Source: Meandrina meandrites (taxonomy: Eukaryota; Cnidaria; Anthozoa; Scleractinia; Meandrinidae). Taken from it: a DNA stretch of 64,000 nucleotides. The notes under the pieces were generated by a model. It worked only from the letters and a program-made list of their open reading frames with translations. It ran no database searches and was not told where the DNA came from. Each line of letters starts with the position of its first letter. Positions within the stretch are counted from its first letter, which is position 1. The translations under genes and the position numbers were made by a program. The DNA lies in the NCBI GenBank assembly GCA_963693305.1, contig OY855916.1:9196001-9260000 (forward strand). Reading direction: 5' to 3'. Shown here piece by piece: positions 22,879 to 34,510 of this stretch.

Positions 22879-23465
22879 ATTTCCACTACCATCTCCTGTT
22901 GATATGAAATATGTCAAAATCTGGTGCTTCGTGCTTCATCACGGGTTCCAGACACCGAGAAACAGATGAAAAAGTTGGCCTAGTGCTTTCATCTGTTTTG
23001 AAGAAATTATTCAGTAACATTATTTTTTTCTCTCGTGTTAAATTGTTTCCGTGACTTGTGATAATCAATAAAACATCTCAACAAAATGCATGTGTTTGAT
23101 TTCAGGTGAAAAACATGTTTCATCTTAGATGAAAAACGGGTGGTGTTTTATCTGGTGTTTCACTATAGGTATCAGCCGTGATGATCACGATCAATAAACT
23201 TAACCTCATTCCAAAGCGGGTAGTAGGTGTTGTAGGAGAGCTCTGAAAACGCGGAACAACCACGATGAACAACCACAACCTTTTTTGCGTTCATTTTTTT
23301 TTAATAATCTGATTTTATTAAAATGATGTTATTAAATCAGCACGCAATCAGGCATCCAGGGTACTCAATTTCATATAGTTTACAGTTTATTAAAATTGTT
23401 TTATTTACTTTATTTATTTATTTTTTGATAATGCAAGTTGCTATTACTTCTGGCACAAAATAATC
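22455..23465. other. Intergenic with a possible Penelope-like 3' relic
   Basis: On the minus strand around 22644-22690 the motif CTGATGA...GAAA is followed by 'cgtcg', a pattern resembling the hammerhead core found in Penelope-like retroelements. Surrounding frames are broken. No intact gene is present. Confidence 0.3.
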
Positions 23466-23807
23466 TACCGTAAAATTCCGGTTATGAGCCCTCCCGCTTA
23501 TAGCCCCATCTAACTGGAAACAAAAAAATTTATCCGGTTATAAGCACCCCCCCCCCCCCCCCCCCCCGGATATAAGCCCCCCTCTGCTGGATGGCAGTAC
23601 TGAACAGGGTTAATGTTGCTTTATTTTGACTTTTTAACTCAAAAACGTATTTCGATGAACACTACCGTGGCTCGTTTCGGACCATTTTTTTTTTTTAATT
23701 CCGCTTACAAGGCCCCCCGGATATAAGCCCCTCCGCTTAAAAGCCCACCCAAAACCCCTTACGAAGTTGTATAAGCCAAGGGCTTATAACCGGAATTTTA
23801 CGGTATT
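23464..23807. mobile_element. MITE (about 23466-23805) with 24/25-bp TIRs and TA target site
   Basis: The left end 'taccgtaaaattccggttat' and the right end, its inverse finishing 'ccggaattttacggta', match at 24 of 25 bases. If the outer TA on each side is the target-site duplication, the element is CCGTAAAATTCCGG...CCGGAATTTTACGG, a layout usual for Tc1/mariner-type MITEs. The body has 'ataagccc' repeats and a 21-nt poly-C tract (23547-23567). A truncated relative lies at 266-490. Confidence 0.8.
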
Positions 23808-25822
23808 ATACATATATACTTTATACATATACTTTATTTAAACACGGTAAAAACATCAGTTACAAGTTAAGAATGATTACATCACATTAAAAAAATAAAA
23901 CTGATTTACATGTTTGCCGTGTGGGAGCACGAGGGAGACATCAGGCAATTGATAAGTCTTTTAAAGTGGCTAAAGGATCTAGCAGCTCTGGCATCGTGGG
24001 GAAGGCTATTCCACAACTGTGCCCCACTGTAACAGAAACTTCGTTTTAAAAAATCAGTACGGGGCTTAGGTAGAGCTAACTTATTTGCCTTGTCTCTAAG
24101 ATTATATCCTGTGCTGAATGGTTTAAATAGGTCTTGTAAGTACTCCGGAGCTTGTTTATTTATGGTTTTAAACATTAGTTTCGCTTTATGCTTTTTCCTT
24201 CTGGTATAGAGGGAATCCCATCCTAACTTTAATCGAAGGGCGGTAGCACTAGAATAGAAATCCGACTTCGTAATGATCCTAATGGCGCGATTCTGTAACT
24301 TTTGTAATTTATCAGTCAGTTCATTGCTGAGACCATCCCACACAGGACAGCAATAGTCGAAATACGGTTCAATGAGAGCTCTATATAGCAAAATAGCTGA
24401 ATCTTCGCAAATGAATGGCCTCAGCCTTTTAAGAGCACCTATACCAGAGGAAACTACCCTAGCAATGTCATTGACATGTCTGGTCCATGACAAATGTTGG
24501 TCAATGTGGATTCCCAGGGATCTAGTGTGGCAGACTCTATTAATCGGTTGGCCTTCAATATGAATGTTTATTGAATGGTTGGCGATATTTGAAAGCCTCT
24601 GACACGAGCCAATAAACATAAGCTCGGTTTTAGCAATATTTAAACTTAATTTATTTACCGTCAGCCATTCGTGAAGGTTAACAAGTTCGTCATTTATTGA
24701 ATGTTCTAGTTCGGGTAAGCTATTGGCGGCAATGCTAATGCTGGTATCATCAGCGTACATCCGAGGGGAGGCTTTACTCAGACAATTCGGCAGATCGTTG
24801 ATATATATCAAGAAAAGGAGAGGCCCAATTAAGCTTCCCTGTGGGACGCCACAGGTGACAGGGCGTGCGCCAGATAGCTCACCATTAACTAGACACTTTT
24901 GTTGTCGGTCACTAAGATAAGAGTCAAACCACCTTAGGGACTTTTGATCAACTCCATAGCAAGCTAACTTTCGCAAAAGAATCGTGTGGTCTATTGTGTC
25001 AAAGGCCTTTTTCAAATCTATAAATACCATACCATTAATAAAACCGTTATCTATATTAACAGACCAGCTGTTAGTAGCTTCAAGCAAGGATGTAAGGGTG
25101 CTATGTATGGATCTAAAGCCGGATTGACAGTTAGCTAGAAGATCGTTAACGTTAAGATACTCATAAAGTTGATTGTATATTATTCTTTCAAAAATCTTAG
25201 CAACAGCAGGAATGATCGAAATCGGTCGGTAATTATTGACATCCTGTCTAGCTCCCTTTTTAAAAATTGGCGTAACCCTAGCTAATTTCTATTCAGTTGG
25301 AACAATACCAGTGGAGATCGATTGATTGAACATAAATGTTAGGGATGGTGCAAGAATATTGGCCGCTAATTTGAGAAACTTGGATGGTAAATTGTCCAGG
25401 CCAGTCGCCTTATTAACTTCTAGCTTTTCAAGTAATTTCAGGACTTCACTCGTGCAGCAACTGCCGAAAGAAAAGGTCTTGTCAGCAGAGATGAAAAAGC
25501 TTTCTGGTTGGGTATTTACCAGAGGTATTTCACTTGCCAAATCATGACCAGTTTTCGCGAAGTGATGATTAAAGGCCTCTGCCATGTCAGCTGCAGAACT
25601 TATCTTGTTATCACCAATTTCGATACGAGCAATAGTTTTCCTCTTGTGATGACGAGAATTTAGTTCATTGATAAGTTGCCAAGTCTTTCGGGGATCCTTT
25701 TTATTAGCAGCAAGGTTTTCATTAAAATATGTGCGTTTAGCATACTTAATAGAATTGTTTACATGATTTCTGGCGGCTTTGAAATCCGCCCAGTAAGACT
25801 GATGTAACTTTTTGTATTGATA
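23808..25822 (-). mobile_element. 5'-truncated non-LTR retrotransposon (LINE)
   Basis: The body is a minus-strand reverse-transcriptase reading frame (separate entry) followed by about 100 bp of 3' UTR that ends in a simple TATGTATAAAG-like repeat close to the MITE at 23805. There is no endonuclease domain: the reading frame enters at about 25822, directly behind a TAG, as expected for a 5'-truncated insertion. CR1/Jockey-type is the likely clade, from the C-terminal region and the lack of a poly-A tail. Confidence 0.8.
23906..25822 (-). pseudogene. LINE reverse transcriptase ORF2 fragment, one nonsense codon
   Basis: Reverse transcriptase of a non-LTR retrotransposon, which would copy element RNA at a nicked genomic site. 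Visible blocks in order are 'VNKATGLDNLPSKFLK' (RT block 1), 'NYRPISIIPAVAKIFE', motif A 'VFIDLKKAFDTIDH' with catalytic Asp, 'GVPQGSLIGPLLFLIYINDL', motif C 'YADD' and the long LINE C-terminal region with 'LWNSLPHDAR'. The frame is open from about 25822 to 23906 except for a TAG at 25289-25291, where relatives have Trp before 'KLARVTP'. The endonuclease and the start are missing, so it is dead. The parts before and after the TAG are in the same frame. Confidence 0.9.
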
Positions 25823-27002
25823 CTACAATAATAAATTACCTACAATATACAAGAGTAAGCATTTTATCATTTAATAATCTTAAAATTACATTTCTAAGTT
25901 CGACCCTGCATTTGTAATTCTATAACTGTTGATTGCGTAAAACGTTGGCTTTGGAATAACCATGAAGCATTTAAAAAGGCAGAAACATAGTCAAATTAAA
26001 ATGAAATACCATAATTTAAAAGAAGACTTGCTGGCGGCACTCCTCAAAGCTTAAGGATGGAAGTTTGATAACTCATCAGCTTTTCGTGCATGACCATTTG
26101 CCTTTCACTTACCACCCCCTCACCGCCCCCTCCCCTCCCCTCCCCTCCCCTCCCCTCCCCTCACCCCAATTGACACGTTAATAAAGTTTAATCTTATGTT
26201 ATCAACTCCGAAATTTAAAAAAAGCCGTAATTTTGCATCGGTTCGCCTGGTGCACCAAAACACGATCGCCTATCGAGATAGGAGGCGATTGTTTTATTTC
26301 TGTTTCTAATTAATTTCCTAAACAAAGGTGGGTGTTCATTATGAACTTGTTCATTTCCAGCCAGCAGATCGACATAATTTCCAAGTGTCTTTTATTTTCG
26401 CCAGTTCTTTAGTGAGAAATCTCGCAAAATGAAAATGTTTTACTTTCGCGGGAGAAATATTTATCAATTCTTCGTGAGGATAAGGTTTTGCGCGTCCAAT
26501 TTTCTTGCAAATATTTAGCGAACGGCGAAATTAACGAATCAGTAGCGAAAAATCAAAGGCATAAGAGCTTTGAGTGAAACTGCGTATAAAAAGATCTAAA
26601 TATTGGTAAAATCATGCTCAAATGACAGGTGCAAATTCCCCGGAAAAGAAAAGTTTGCGCAGTGGGAAGATTCACGAAAAATTATATACCAGACCTTTTC
26701 TTTATAGAAAAAAGCTCGATGCATGTTTAGTTTTCTTGCGTATCTCTCTCCCATCTGAGATAAAGAAACTCAATCCTTGGCAAAAGATGAGGCGTTAAAG
26801 TAGTGAAAATGCATATATATATCAAACCCTCAGTAGCTGGATATTGATATATATTACAGTGGTTTAATTAACAACACCAGGGCCGTAGCTAGCAATAGAC
26901 CCAAAATAATCTCCAGTTGAACGAGATTGATTTTCTTAAAAAAATAGCATTTCAGAGCCTTCGGCAATCGCAGATCTTCCCTCGTCCATGGCAAAAGTCT
27001 GG
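25823..27002. other. Intergenic, no gene recognised
   Basis: A (CCCCT)n array lies at about 26120-26165, with further A+T-rich DNA and a TA-rich patch near 26814. No exon is supported. Confidence 0.5.
26120..26165 (+). repeat. (CCCCT)n microsatellite
   Basis: About eight imperfect CCCCT units on the plus strand. Confidence 0.9.
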
Positions 27003-27908
27003 TTACGTCCCTGAACACAACTGAGTAAAAACATTTTTCACTGCAAAACGTATTTCACGAACTCGCCAGCAGTATAACAAAGGGTTTATGGTAGAATTAA
27101 GAAAAACTATAGTCGAGGTAAAATCCACAACAATGGAAAACCACCATCTCTCCTCCATAAACGAGACAACTGTGAAAGAAACGTGCGGAGTGTAGCACAA
27201 AAAGAAAATGCAATAAACATAAAAGGTATTCCAAATAGATTTCTTCAGCCGTGACAATATCTTTTGCTGCCGTTTTCCATGCTCTTGCAATTCTTGGCAG
27301 TGAATCAGTGCTTGATGTCTTCGAACTACACGGAATATGTGCAAGTAAGCGGCGAAAGAACCCACAAGGCAACATACAGTCGTGACGGCCACCGTAGGGT
27401 AAAAAGCCTTCGTGTTCCATAATCGCATGCTAGCAATGCATCCATGCACTGTCCAGATAGCAGCTACAACCAGGCCAGCTCTTGAGTGTGTCACAGCGAC
27501 GTGATACCTCAGATGCAGCTTAAGGGCAAGGAAGCGATCAGCCGTTATTGCAGAGACTGTAAGAAAGGAAACTCCACACAGATACCAAACAGTAAATGGA
27601 TATAAAATCGAAATTGTTTCTTGGAACGCTTTCCAACCAGCATATCTTGCAATTCGGAGAGATATGAACAATGGTTGGACCACTAAACCAACAGCAAAGT
27701 CTGTTAAAGCAAGGCTGGCAAGCAAGAGGTGCTCGGGAAAGTGAAGTGAAGGCGTCTTCCAAATGGCTGTCAAAACAGCAGCGTTTCCGAATAGTGCTGC
27801 TAGACACATTGGAACGTTAACTGCGCAAACAAAGTAACCAACCGATGATTCTGTCGTAGCTGCTTTATAGGAATCGTTGAATTCCTTGTTACCTTCGCTG
27901 TGAGTCAT
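27003..27908 (-). CDS. Intronless class A GPCR, DRF/CYTP type
   Basis: An intact 301-aa seven-helix receptor starting at ATG 27908. Approximate helices: TM1 25-49 with N42 (1.50), TM2 60-80 with D70 (2.50), TM3 104-126 ending in DRF (124-126), TM4 144-162, TM5 170-193, TM6 226-249 with CYTP (238-241), TM7 258-280 with NPLLYC (275-279). Tails and loops are very short, a compact form like other anthozoan orphan receptors and roughly melanocortin/adenosine-like in proportions. No Cys sits at 3.25 and ECL2 has none, so the usual extracellular disulfide is absent. The shared 'LRY' after TM3 and 'RRHQ' after TM5 tie it distantly to the 39-59 kb subfamily. The frameshifted gene at 19.9-20.8 kb is its nearest relative. 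Ligand unknown. Confidence 0.9.
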   Translation of the reverse strand: MTHSEGNKEFNDSYKAATTESSVGYFVCAVNVPMCLAALFGNAAVLTAIWKTPSLHFPEHLLLASLALTDFAVGLVVQPLFISLRIARYAGWKAFQETISILYPFTVWYLCGVSFLTVSAITADRFLALKLHLRYHVAVTHSRAGLVVAAIWTVHGCIASMRLWNTKAFYPTVAVTTVCCLVGSFAAYLHIFRVVRRHQALIHCQELQEHGKRQQKILSRLKKSIWNTFYVYCIFFLCYTPHVSFTVVSFMEERWWFSIVVDFTSTIVFLNSTINPLLYCWRVREIRFAVKNVFTQLCSGT

Positions 27909-29709
27909 TTTATTTCTTTCCGAGTCTATATGATCGTTGCGGTTAGATTGCGTAATTAATCGACCCTCAGTGGTACAAGGAGAAAAACCGCTTTAGAGTG
28001 GAATTGAAAATGTTCTCGCTGCTTTGCTAGCAGATCGAGATGCTACTGATGAAGGGAATCGAATAACCGTTTACGATGACCACGCTTCGGATGGTAATTA
28101 AGCTCTCCTTTCGCGATTAAAGCCACGGCGGTTACTTCTCGTTTAAGAACTGTAAGAGTCTAAAATATTCTGACAATAAAATTCATATCATGTAGAGATG
28201 CTTACAGTTCAACATAAATAAAAACTAGTGTATAATAACCAATTTGTGATTGGTGATTGCGAAAAAGGAACTGCGTTATTAAAAGTAAATATTTCAATAC
28301 AGAGAACTGAAAAGAAAAATACAATTTCTGTGTTATTAAAATAAAATATTTAAATAAGGAGAAGCTCACCAGGAGGATACAAATTTTATCATGTTCCTAT
28401 TGTTTCACTTGGTCCTCGCTTGCCGAGAGATTCGGGCATTTCACAGCACATTTAAGTTTTCAACCTTATTGACATTTTAACTTCCTTGGTTATACTTTTA
28501 GAACGTTATACTACATGAATGTTTTCACACTGTTTTTAGCACAACAGAGAACCAGATAGAAATTATAGCAACATCGCCTTAAGACTTTTTTTTTAATTTC
28601 GACAATTAATATATTTTCCAAATGTATTGTCTGTTCTTTGTCATACTAAATAAAATCAAGAATAGTTTAAATATATGTTTTCTAAATACAATATTTTTAG
28701 ACTGAATGCAAACTGGATGAAAATAATTAGAGCCATCAGAGTATTTCAAATACGGTTTGCACAATTATCGCCCAAACAAGGAATGCATGTATATTGAGCT
28801 GTAATATTTAAAATTATAAGTTTGAAAATCTGACTTTTTCCAGTAAGTTATGGAACGTCAAAATTTAAAAGATTTCGAGGCAGGCTAGGTTGAGCGAATT
28901 GTCAAAAGTAATTAAAAATTTTTTAAATACAGTGAAATTATTTTTTTATTATTAAAAAATATATATATTTGATTAGATTTTTTTACTTTATCAACCCCTC
29001 AATTGGCAAAAGTATGAATTTTGTAAACAAAATCCCAAAACGGAACATTCTTTTTACAATTTTAGATCTCATTTGGCGGATGTATTGTTTTCAAAATATA
29101 TTTGATCCAACGCGAATATAAGAAAATTGAAATTAATATATCAGTGTCCAGTAAGACAGACAAACCGTTTCTTAATAAGATTGTGTACTACCAAATTTTA
29201 CTGAAAACATAATAGTTGGCCTTTCTATGTTTTAATAAAAATAGATTGTAGAATTTAATAAGGTTTGCTTCTTTTCTTTAAAAAAATAATAATGAAAAAA
29301 AAAACAAAACAAATGACAAGTACAGTTTAATCAAAATACCATGTTTCATTCGTTACTTATAATAGTTCAGTTAGATTGATTCCGAGGAAGGGAGTGGGTT
29401 GGGGATAAACCTTTTCGATACGTTATACATGCAGGTTGCTGCACGGACATATTTTTTTTTTCATATTATAATCTTGAAAACAGGAATCATTCTAATTTTA
29501 TCCAGAACAGGTTATTAAGTTGTTTGTCTTTTTTGCAATTCGAACAGAGACAAGTCATTTTTTTAGCCTTTCATATGGTGCAGAACTTTTAAAGCCTTGA
29601 AGTAAATGTAGCAGCTGATAAACATTTTCTGAAGCATCAAACTTAGAAGCGTCTCAAAATGAGATATCGCTTTACTACAACAAATCTGGGCTGGATTCGA
29701 AATATTGGT
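27909..29709. other. Intergenic, no gene recognised
   Basis: Very A+T-rich (especially 28140-29340). It includes the upstream region of the minus-strand receptor. No coding or RNA gene is supported. Confidence 0.5.
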
Positions 29710-29710
29710 T

Positions 29711-30123
29711 TACAGGTATTTCGAGAAAGATTGTCGGAAAAAGGTTTCCAAGTGCACGCGACAAGACCGAAAGACGGTCTGGATATAAAAGATAATTTTG
29801 CATATTGGCCTAGAGGAAATGAACAAGTTTGTATTTTTGCACTGCAAGAATTTGTTTTTCCTTTCAGGAGGCTTGTATCTGTTGCTTTACTTTAACTGTC
29901 GCATGTCTTTGAGTTAAGAACATTCTACTAAAATTCAGCGTCGCTAAATGCACCTTGTTTCCACCTGTCTGAGGAAAAGGAAAACATGCAAGTTCGCGTT
30001 TATCTTGCCGTTATATCTTATAAGTGTTCAGCACTTGCAGTAGCTATATACTTCGAACCATACTACCTTTCGGTCTTGTCGCGTGCACTTTTTACCGACA
30101 ACCTTTCTCGAAATAGCTGTATA
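29711..30123. mobile_element. MITE-like element with about 55-bp inverted arms
   Basis: 'atttcgagaaagattgtcgg' (29718) and downstream 'gtgcacgcgacaagaccgaa' reappear inverted at 30063-30117. The left arm has about 9 extra bases. The outer sequence (tacag) also pairs loosely. The open frames at 29659-29895 and 29986-30219 are the two arms and their loop, not genes. Confidence 0.65.
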
Positions 30124-30826
30124 GGAAGTAAAGTTTCTAAGAGTACCCTTAACTCAACTCTCTTAGCCCAACGTACATGGCTCGAAATAATGGTTCATTC
30201 GGGGATTTTCAGACTCTAAGGGTAAAAAAGTGACTAATATTACGAAAAATAAATCCTGTCGTTACGTCGCTACGTCACGGGAATTTTGCGGATTTTTGGT
30301 CTAAACTATTCTGAAACTAGTGGTAGGCAACTTAATCCATGAAAAACATTATCTTTGAGCATCTAAAGGAAGATTTAACCTTACTTTGCGGAAAGAAATC
30401 AACCCACGACTACAAATAATAATTTTTGGAACACGCATGGAAACAACTTGAAAAGTTTGGCCTTAATTTTTCAAGTTGCAATCTATTTCCATTCAAGCCA
30501 TCCGCAGCCAAAGTAACTTGTTGACAGTTTCAGTGCTCTAATATAGCAATTGTTAATAAAAATTGACAATTCGTTTTTGGTTTCCTACGACACAAATACA
30601 TATAATGACTGTTAAAAAATGTGTTCGAATCCGATAATTGATAATTGATAAGTATTAGCTGATAAATTTAATGGCTAGCATAAGTTAAATACACCTTATT
30701 CGATGGTTTAACATATAATACACGCGAATATTTTGCGAGTTGCGTAGTATTTTTCCGAGGCCCGTAGGGGCGAGGAAAAATATGAGCACCATTCCACCAT
30801 TCCTTCATTTTCTAGTATTTTGGCCT

Positions 30827-32179
30827 TTAGTTTTCGAAATAAATCGCGCGAAAGACATAAACAACATGCGGCATGGTCGCAGTAGAGGTAGCATCGGCAG
30901 CAGTAAAAGTGAACTGGCAATTGTTAAAAACAGCTCCAGAGAACACATTTTTTCCTCCAGTTTCATTTTGCTGTGGAATAACTCTTGGCGACAGTACTTG
31001 GCTTTCAGCGGCGAGTGATTCATTGGGTGCTTCTCGCGCTTGGATGTAGTTGCTGAGTTTCAAGGACATGCTTTCTTGCTGCTCTGTCGAGGTACTGGAA
31101 TAGCTTTCCAGGGACTTCATGTTTCTTTGTCCAGCAAGTGCAATGATATCTAAAGGCTACACGTTTTCTTTTCTCAGCGTTGAAATCATGGTTCTTCGCA
31201 CCGAGTGGTTCGTGTGCTTGCCTGTCAAGCCGGCGGCTTCGCTCATGGATTTCATGAATGAACCGAGGGAATTTTTGACAAGTGGCTGCTTCTTGAACCA
31301 GAGTTATGATGTAGGCGAGAGAATCGCCACTAAATAAAATGGGGAATCTGGAAGAGACATTTCAGGTGGTCGTCTGGCGAGATATTCTTTAACGATGTGA
31401 ACAGGGCAACATGGTCCGACAGTAGCGTACATTTTTGGATTGAACGAACGGTCAGCGACAAAGTCGTGTTCGCCAGTGCGAGTCTTGCTTCCCCGCTCGG
31501 TTATCCATTCATCGCACTCTTTTCCTTGTGGCCCGTCTTCGCACTTGATTTGGAAATCTCCAAACTTGATTCGATGATGCTCGTCACGGGCTCGCCAACC
31601 AAAGAAAAGGGTATTGTTGAACCAAGCGGTGCACAGCAGACTGTGTGGTGTTTCATAGCCAAGTTGCTTCTCGTCCCACAACATCTGAATCTGAGTTTCG
31701 GTCAAACCAAGAGCTTTATTGGGCTTTTGTCCTTTGCCTACACGGCGAAGCTGCTTACGTTTTGAAGATAGAGCTTCTCTGGCCTTTGTAAACTGTCTGT
31801 CGGTGAGTAAATTGTATTGTTTATCTTGTCGCAAAACGCGGTCAACTGAGTGAGTGTGTCAGGTTCATATTCGTCTCCGTTTTGTTTTCGTACTTTAAAA
31901 AAAAAAATGAGCTACTACTTTGTCAAGGTCACTTTGCGTCTTCTTCGTCGTGTTTTTGTTTCTGTTTTCGACAATAAAATTGTCGACGTCTTGGTCGTCC
32001 AGCTGCTGTCCGTTTATTTCTGTTTGTTCTCTTTCCTCTGTGATTACAGCAACATTAACTGTTTCCGAAGTTTCTGTCTGTTCTGTTAAAAAGTCCATTT
32101 CAGTAAAAAGTTCGTCTGTTTGAAAGTCAAGGTCATACAAGGCAAAGTTCAGTTCGTTTTGTGGACCTTGGGTGGCCAT
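30827..32179 (-). pseudogene. Crypton-type tyrosine recombinase relic (KIAA1958/ZMYM-like)
   Basis: The reading frame begins at ATG 32179 with an acidic N-terminus and the 'VDNFIVENRNKNTTKKTQSDL' region (the start of the core-binding part). It shifts frame at an 11-nt homopolymer (31897-31907) and again near 31850. It resumes as 'LLTDRQFTKAREALSSKRKQ', 'WFNNTLFFGWRARDEH', 'RGSKTRTGEH' and 'CPVHIVKEYLARRPPEMS', which is the DUF3504/Crypton-derived recombinase domain. Downstream in other frames are 'HTNHSVRRTM' (catalytic HxxR) and 'GQRNMKSLESYSSTS' (candidate nucleophile Tyr), separated by a TAG at 31157-31159. At least three disruptions make it inactive. Such recombinases cut and join DNA through a Tyr-phosphate bond. 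It could instead be a decayed domesticated host gene. Confidence 0.75.
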
Positions 32180-34510
32180 TTTGTCGCTCGTGTTCAGTCT
32201 GTATTTTTGCCCTGTTCTACAGTGTAATAACGTGGCATATTTTGCGCGTTCTTTTGCCCTAATATGGTAAAATGGCACAATGGTGGAATAATAAATATTA
32301 ATAATTGAAGTTAAAAATGAACAAAGGTTAGTCGGTTTCACTGTCTTTTCAGTTTTCTACATATGTGTCCGTAGTGGACAATTTTTTGGCGAGGAGTTTC
32401 ATGCTTTTCACAACAATTCCACAAAACGCATTTGCACACTGAAAGATTTCAAGCGCACATTAAAAATTCACATGCAATATCGCCTGCATGTAATTAGCCG
32501 TTTAATTTTCGACTGTAATAATTTGGTCAGAAAATTTAAGAGGGACTTTTAGGAAAAACCGACCTTTTAGCGGAAGAAGTTGAAAAATCAATTTCTTTCC
32601 ACGATTTTTTGGTCATTAATAGCTTTAGGTAGATAAGAAACTTAATGTAAATTGCTTCCCGGAAAAGTGCTTTAATTTCGTAGTTTTTCTCAAAATAAAA
32701 GGGCTTTTGACGAAAACAACTAAATTAGGTTTGTTTTCTACCTAATAGCTTTAAATGAACAAAAAAAAAATCAAGGAAATCGATTTTTCAACTTCTGCCA
32801 AGATTTCAAGATTTCGTTCGGTTTTTCCTGAAAGTCTCTCCTATATAATTTCTTTGCACATTTGCATTTTCTACAAGTTTAATGTCCTAAACTTAACTTT
32901 TTACAGAAGACACTTCAAATCCATTAGCGCCGTAAGACAGCCAAATGGAAAATAAAAACATGCTTTCTAATTAATTCACGTTGACTTTTCAGCAGACATT
33001 ATCGTACCAAATGCAAAGTCTTTGTGTTTAATGTTGCTAAGAAGGTCCTTAGCTTGATACATCATTCAATTTACAGCTTCTTCCTTAATGCATCATTGCT
33101 ACGCAACATTTTAATGACGCTCATCGATCCAAGTTAATCGTTTTGATATAGAGTTGATGTTGGTTTTGTGTTTCTTATTTTTTTTTAACTTGGGTGTAGT
33201 TTTCGAACCAGATTTTTCGTAATATACTACTAATGTCCTTAAAGGGACAAGTTGACGTTAAATTGTTTGAAATAATTCCTAATTTCCAACTTTTACAAGA
33301 CAAGGGAAAAATAACTTCCAAATAACTTCCAAACAATAGCAGGAGCCATAACACGTCATAAAATCCAAAATGGCGGCGCGCTGGAAATTTAAAAGCTATA
33401 AACCTTTCCATTTATTGTTATTATTAAATGTTATTTCTCCCTTGACCTGTAAAATTTGGAATTTTGGCATCATTTCAAACATTTCAGCGTCAACTTATTG
33501 TACGAGTGGAGGTTTCCTTTAACACAGATGAAAACATCAACGCATTTGTTTCTCGTTTTCCGATCAAAACAATTTTAAATTTGAAAAAAAGCCAACCCTG
33601 CTTTTTAAAACGAATAATTGCCTCATAGGCTTCTGCGAAACAAAATAGGCATTTAACATACAAATTACCAGCCGTGTCTTGCTAAAATTTCGATTCTTAC
33701 TTTCTAAAAATTAGAATTTTCTCGGAGGGGCATGCTCCACCCTTCTTTTTATGCATCAAATCAACCCATTAACTACTTAGTGACAACTACAGTCGCCCCC
33801 CCCCCCCCCCCTCCCCTTCTAACAGAAATGTCGCATCGATAAAAAGTGATCACCGTCTACCTTAATATCTGTGTATGCTTATCACTGTTAACACTGTTTT
33901 CTGTTATGAGATGATTCAGACACGGGTATTGCTTTGAGAAGTTTAAAAATATAACTAGTTCATGGACAGTTAAACAATACTTGTCTTGATTTGTACAACA
34001 CTAGAGCGGATACAGTATTCTCAAGTTACAAGGGCCCATTAGATGACTTGCAATGGCCAGAATAGAAATGGATTGACTTAATTATTGCCAACATAAAATT
34101 TGGACTTACTCAAACCGAATTCTCGAGTTTTCAAATTATCAAAATATGATAAGGGCAAATATTAATTTTAGTTTTTACAAAGTTTTTCAGTATGCCATAA
34201 ATTGCGATAGCATCCGTAAGTCATTGCTTTGAGGCTCGAACAAATATAGGTACTTCAGATCAGTATAGCGAGCTTCCGGGATTCAGGTGTCGGAAGCAAT
34301 ATAGCATACAATACGTCATAAGAAGTTGTTCCAAATAACTTTGGGCTTCACGGAGATACAATGGAAAAGAAGCGAATAATATGAAACACTTATACAAAAG
34401 CATTAGCTAGGAAATTGCCTATAAATGATGCCGAGTAACCAGAAAGTATACATTGAAATAGCTTGGGTGACTGCCGACGTTAGTTCCACCAGATTGAAAC
34501 AGGATCGATT
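32180..34510. other. Intergenic, no gene recognised
   Basis: A+T-rich DNA with a poly-C run at 33796-33811. No exon is supported apart from the possible promoter and 5' UTR of the peptide gene that starts at 34511. Confidence 0.45.
33796..33811 (+). repeat. Poly-C tract, 16 nt
   Basis: A homopolymer of C followed by tccccttc. Confidence 0.95.

Noticed and set aside
29659..30219. Two adjacent small genes
   Set aside because: They are the inverted arms and loop of a MITE-like element.
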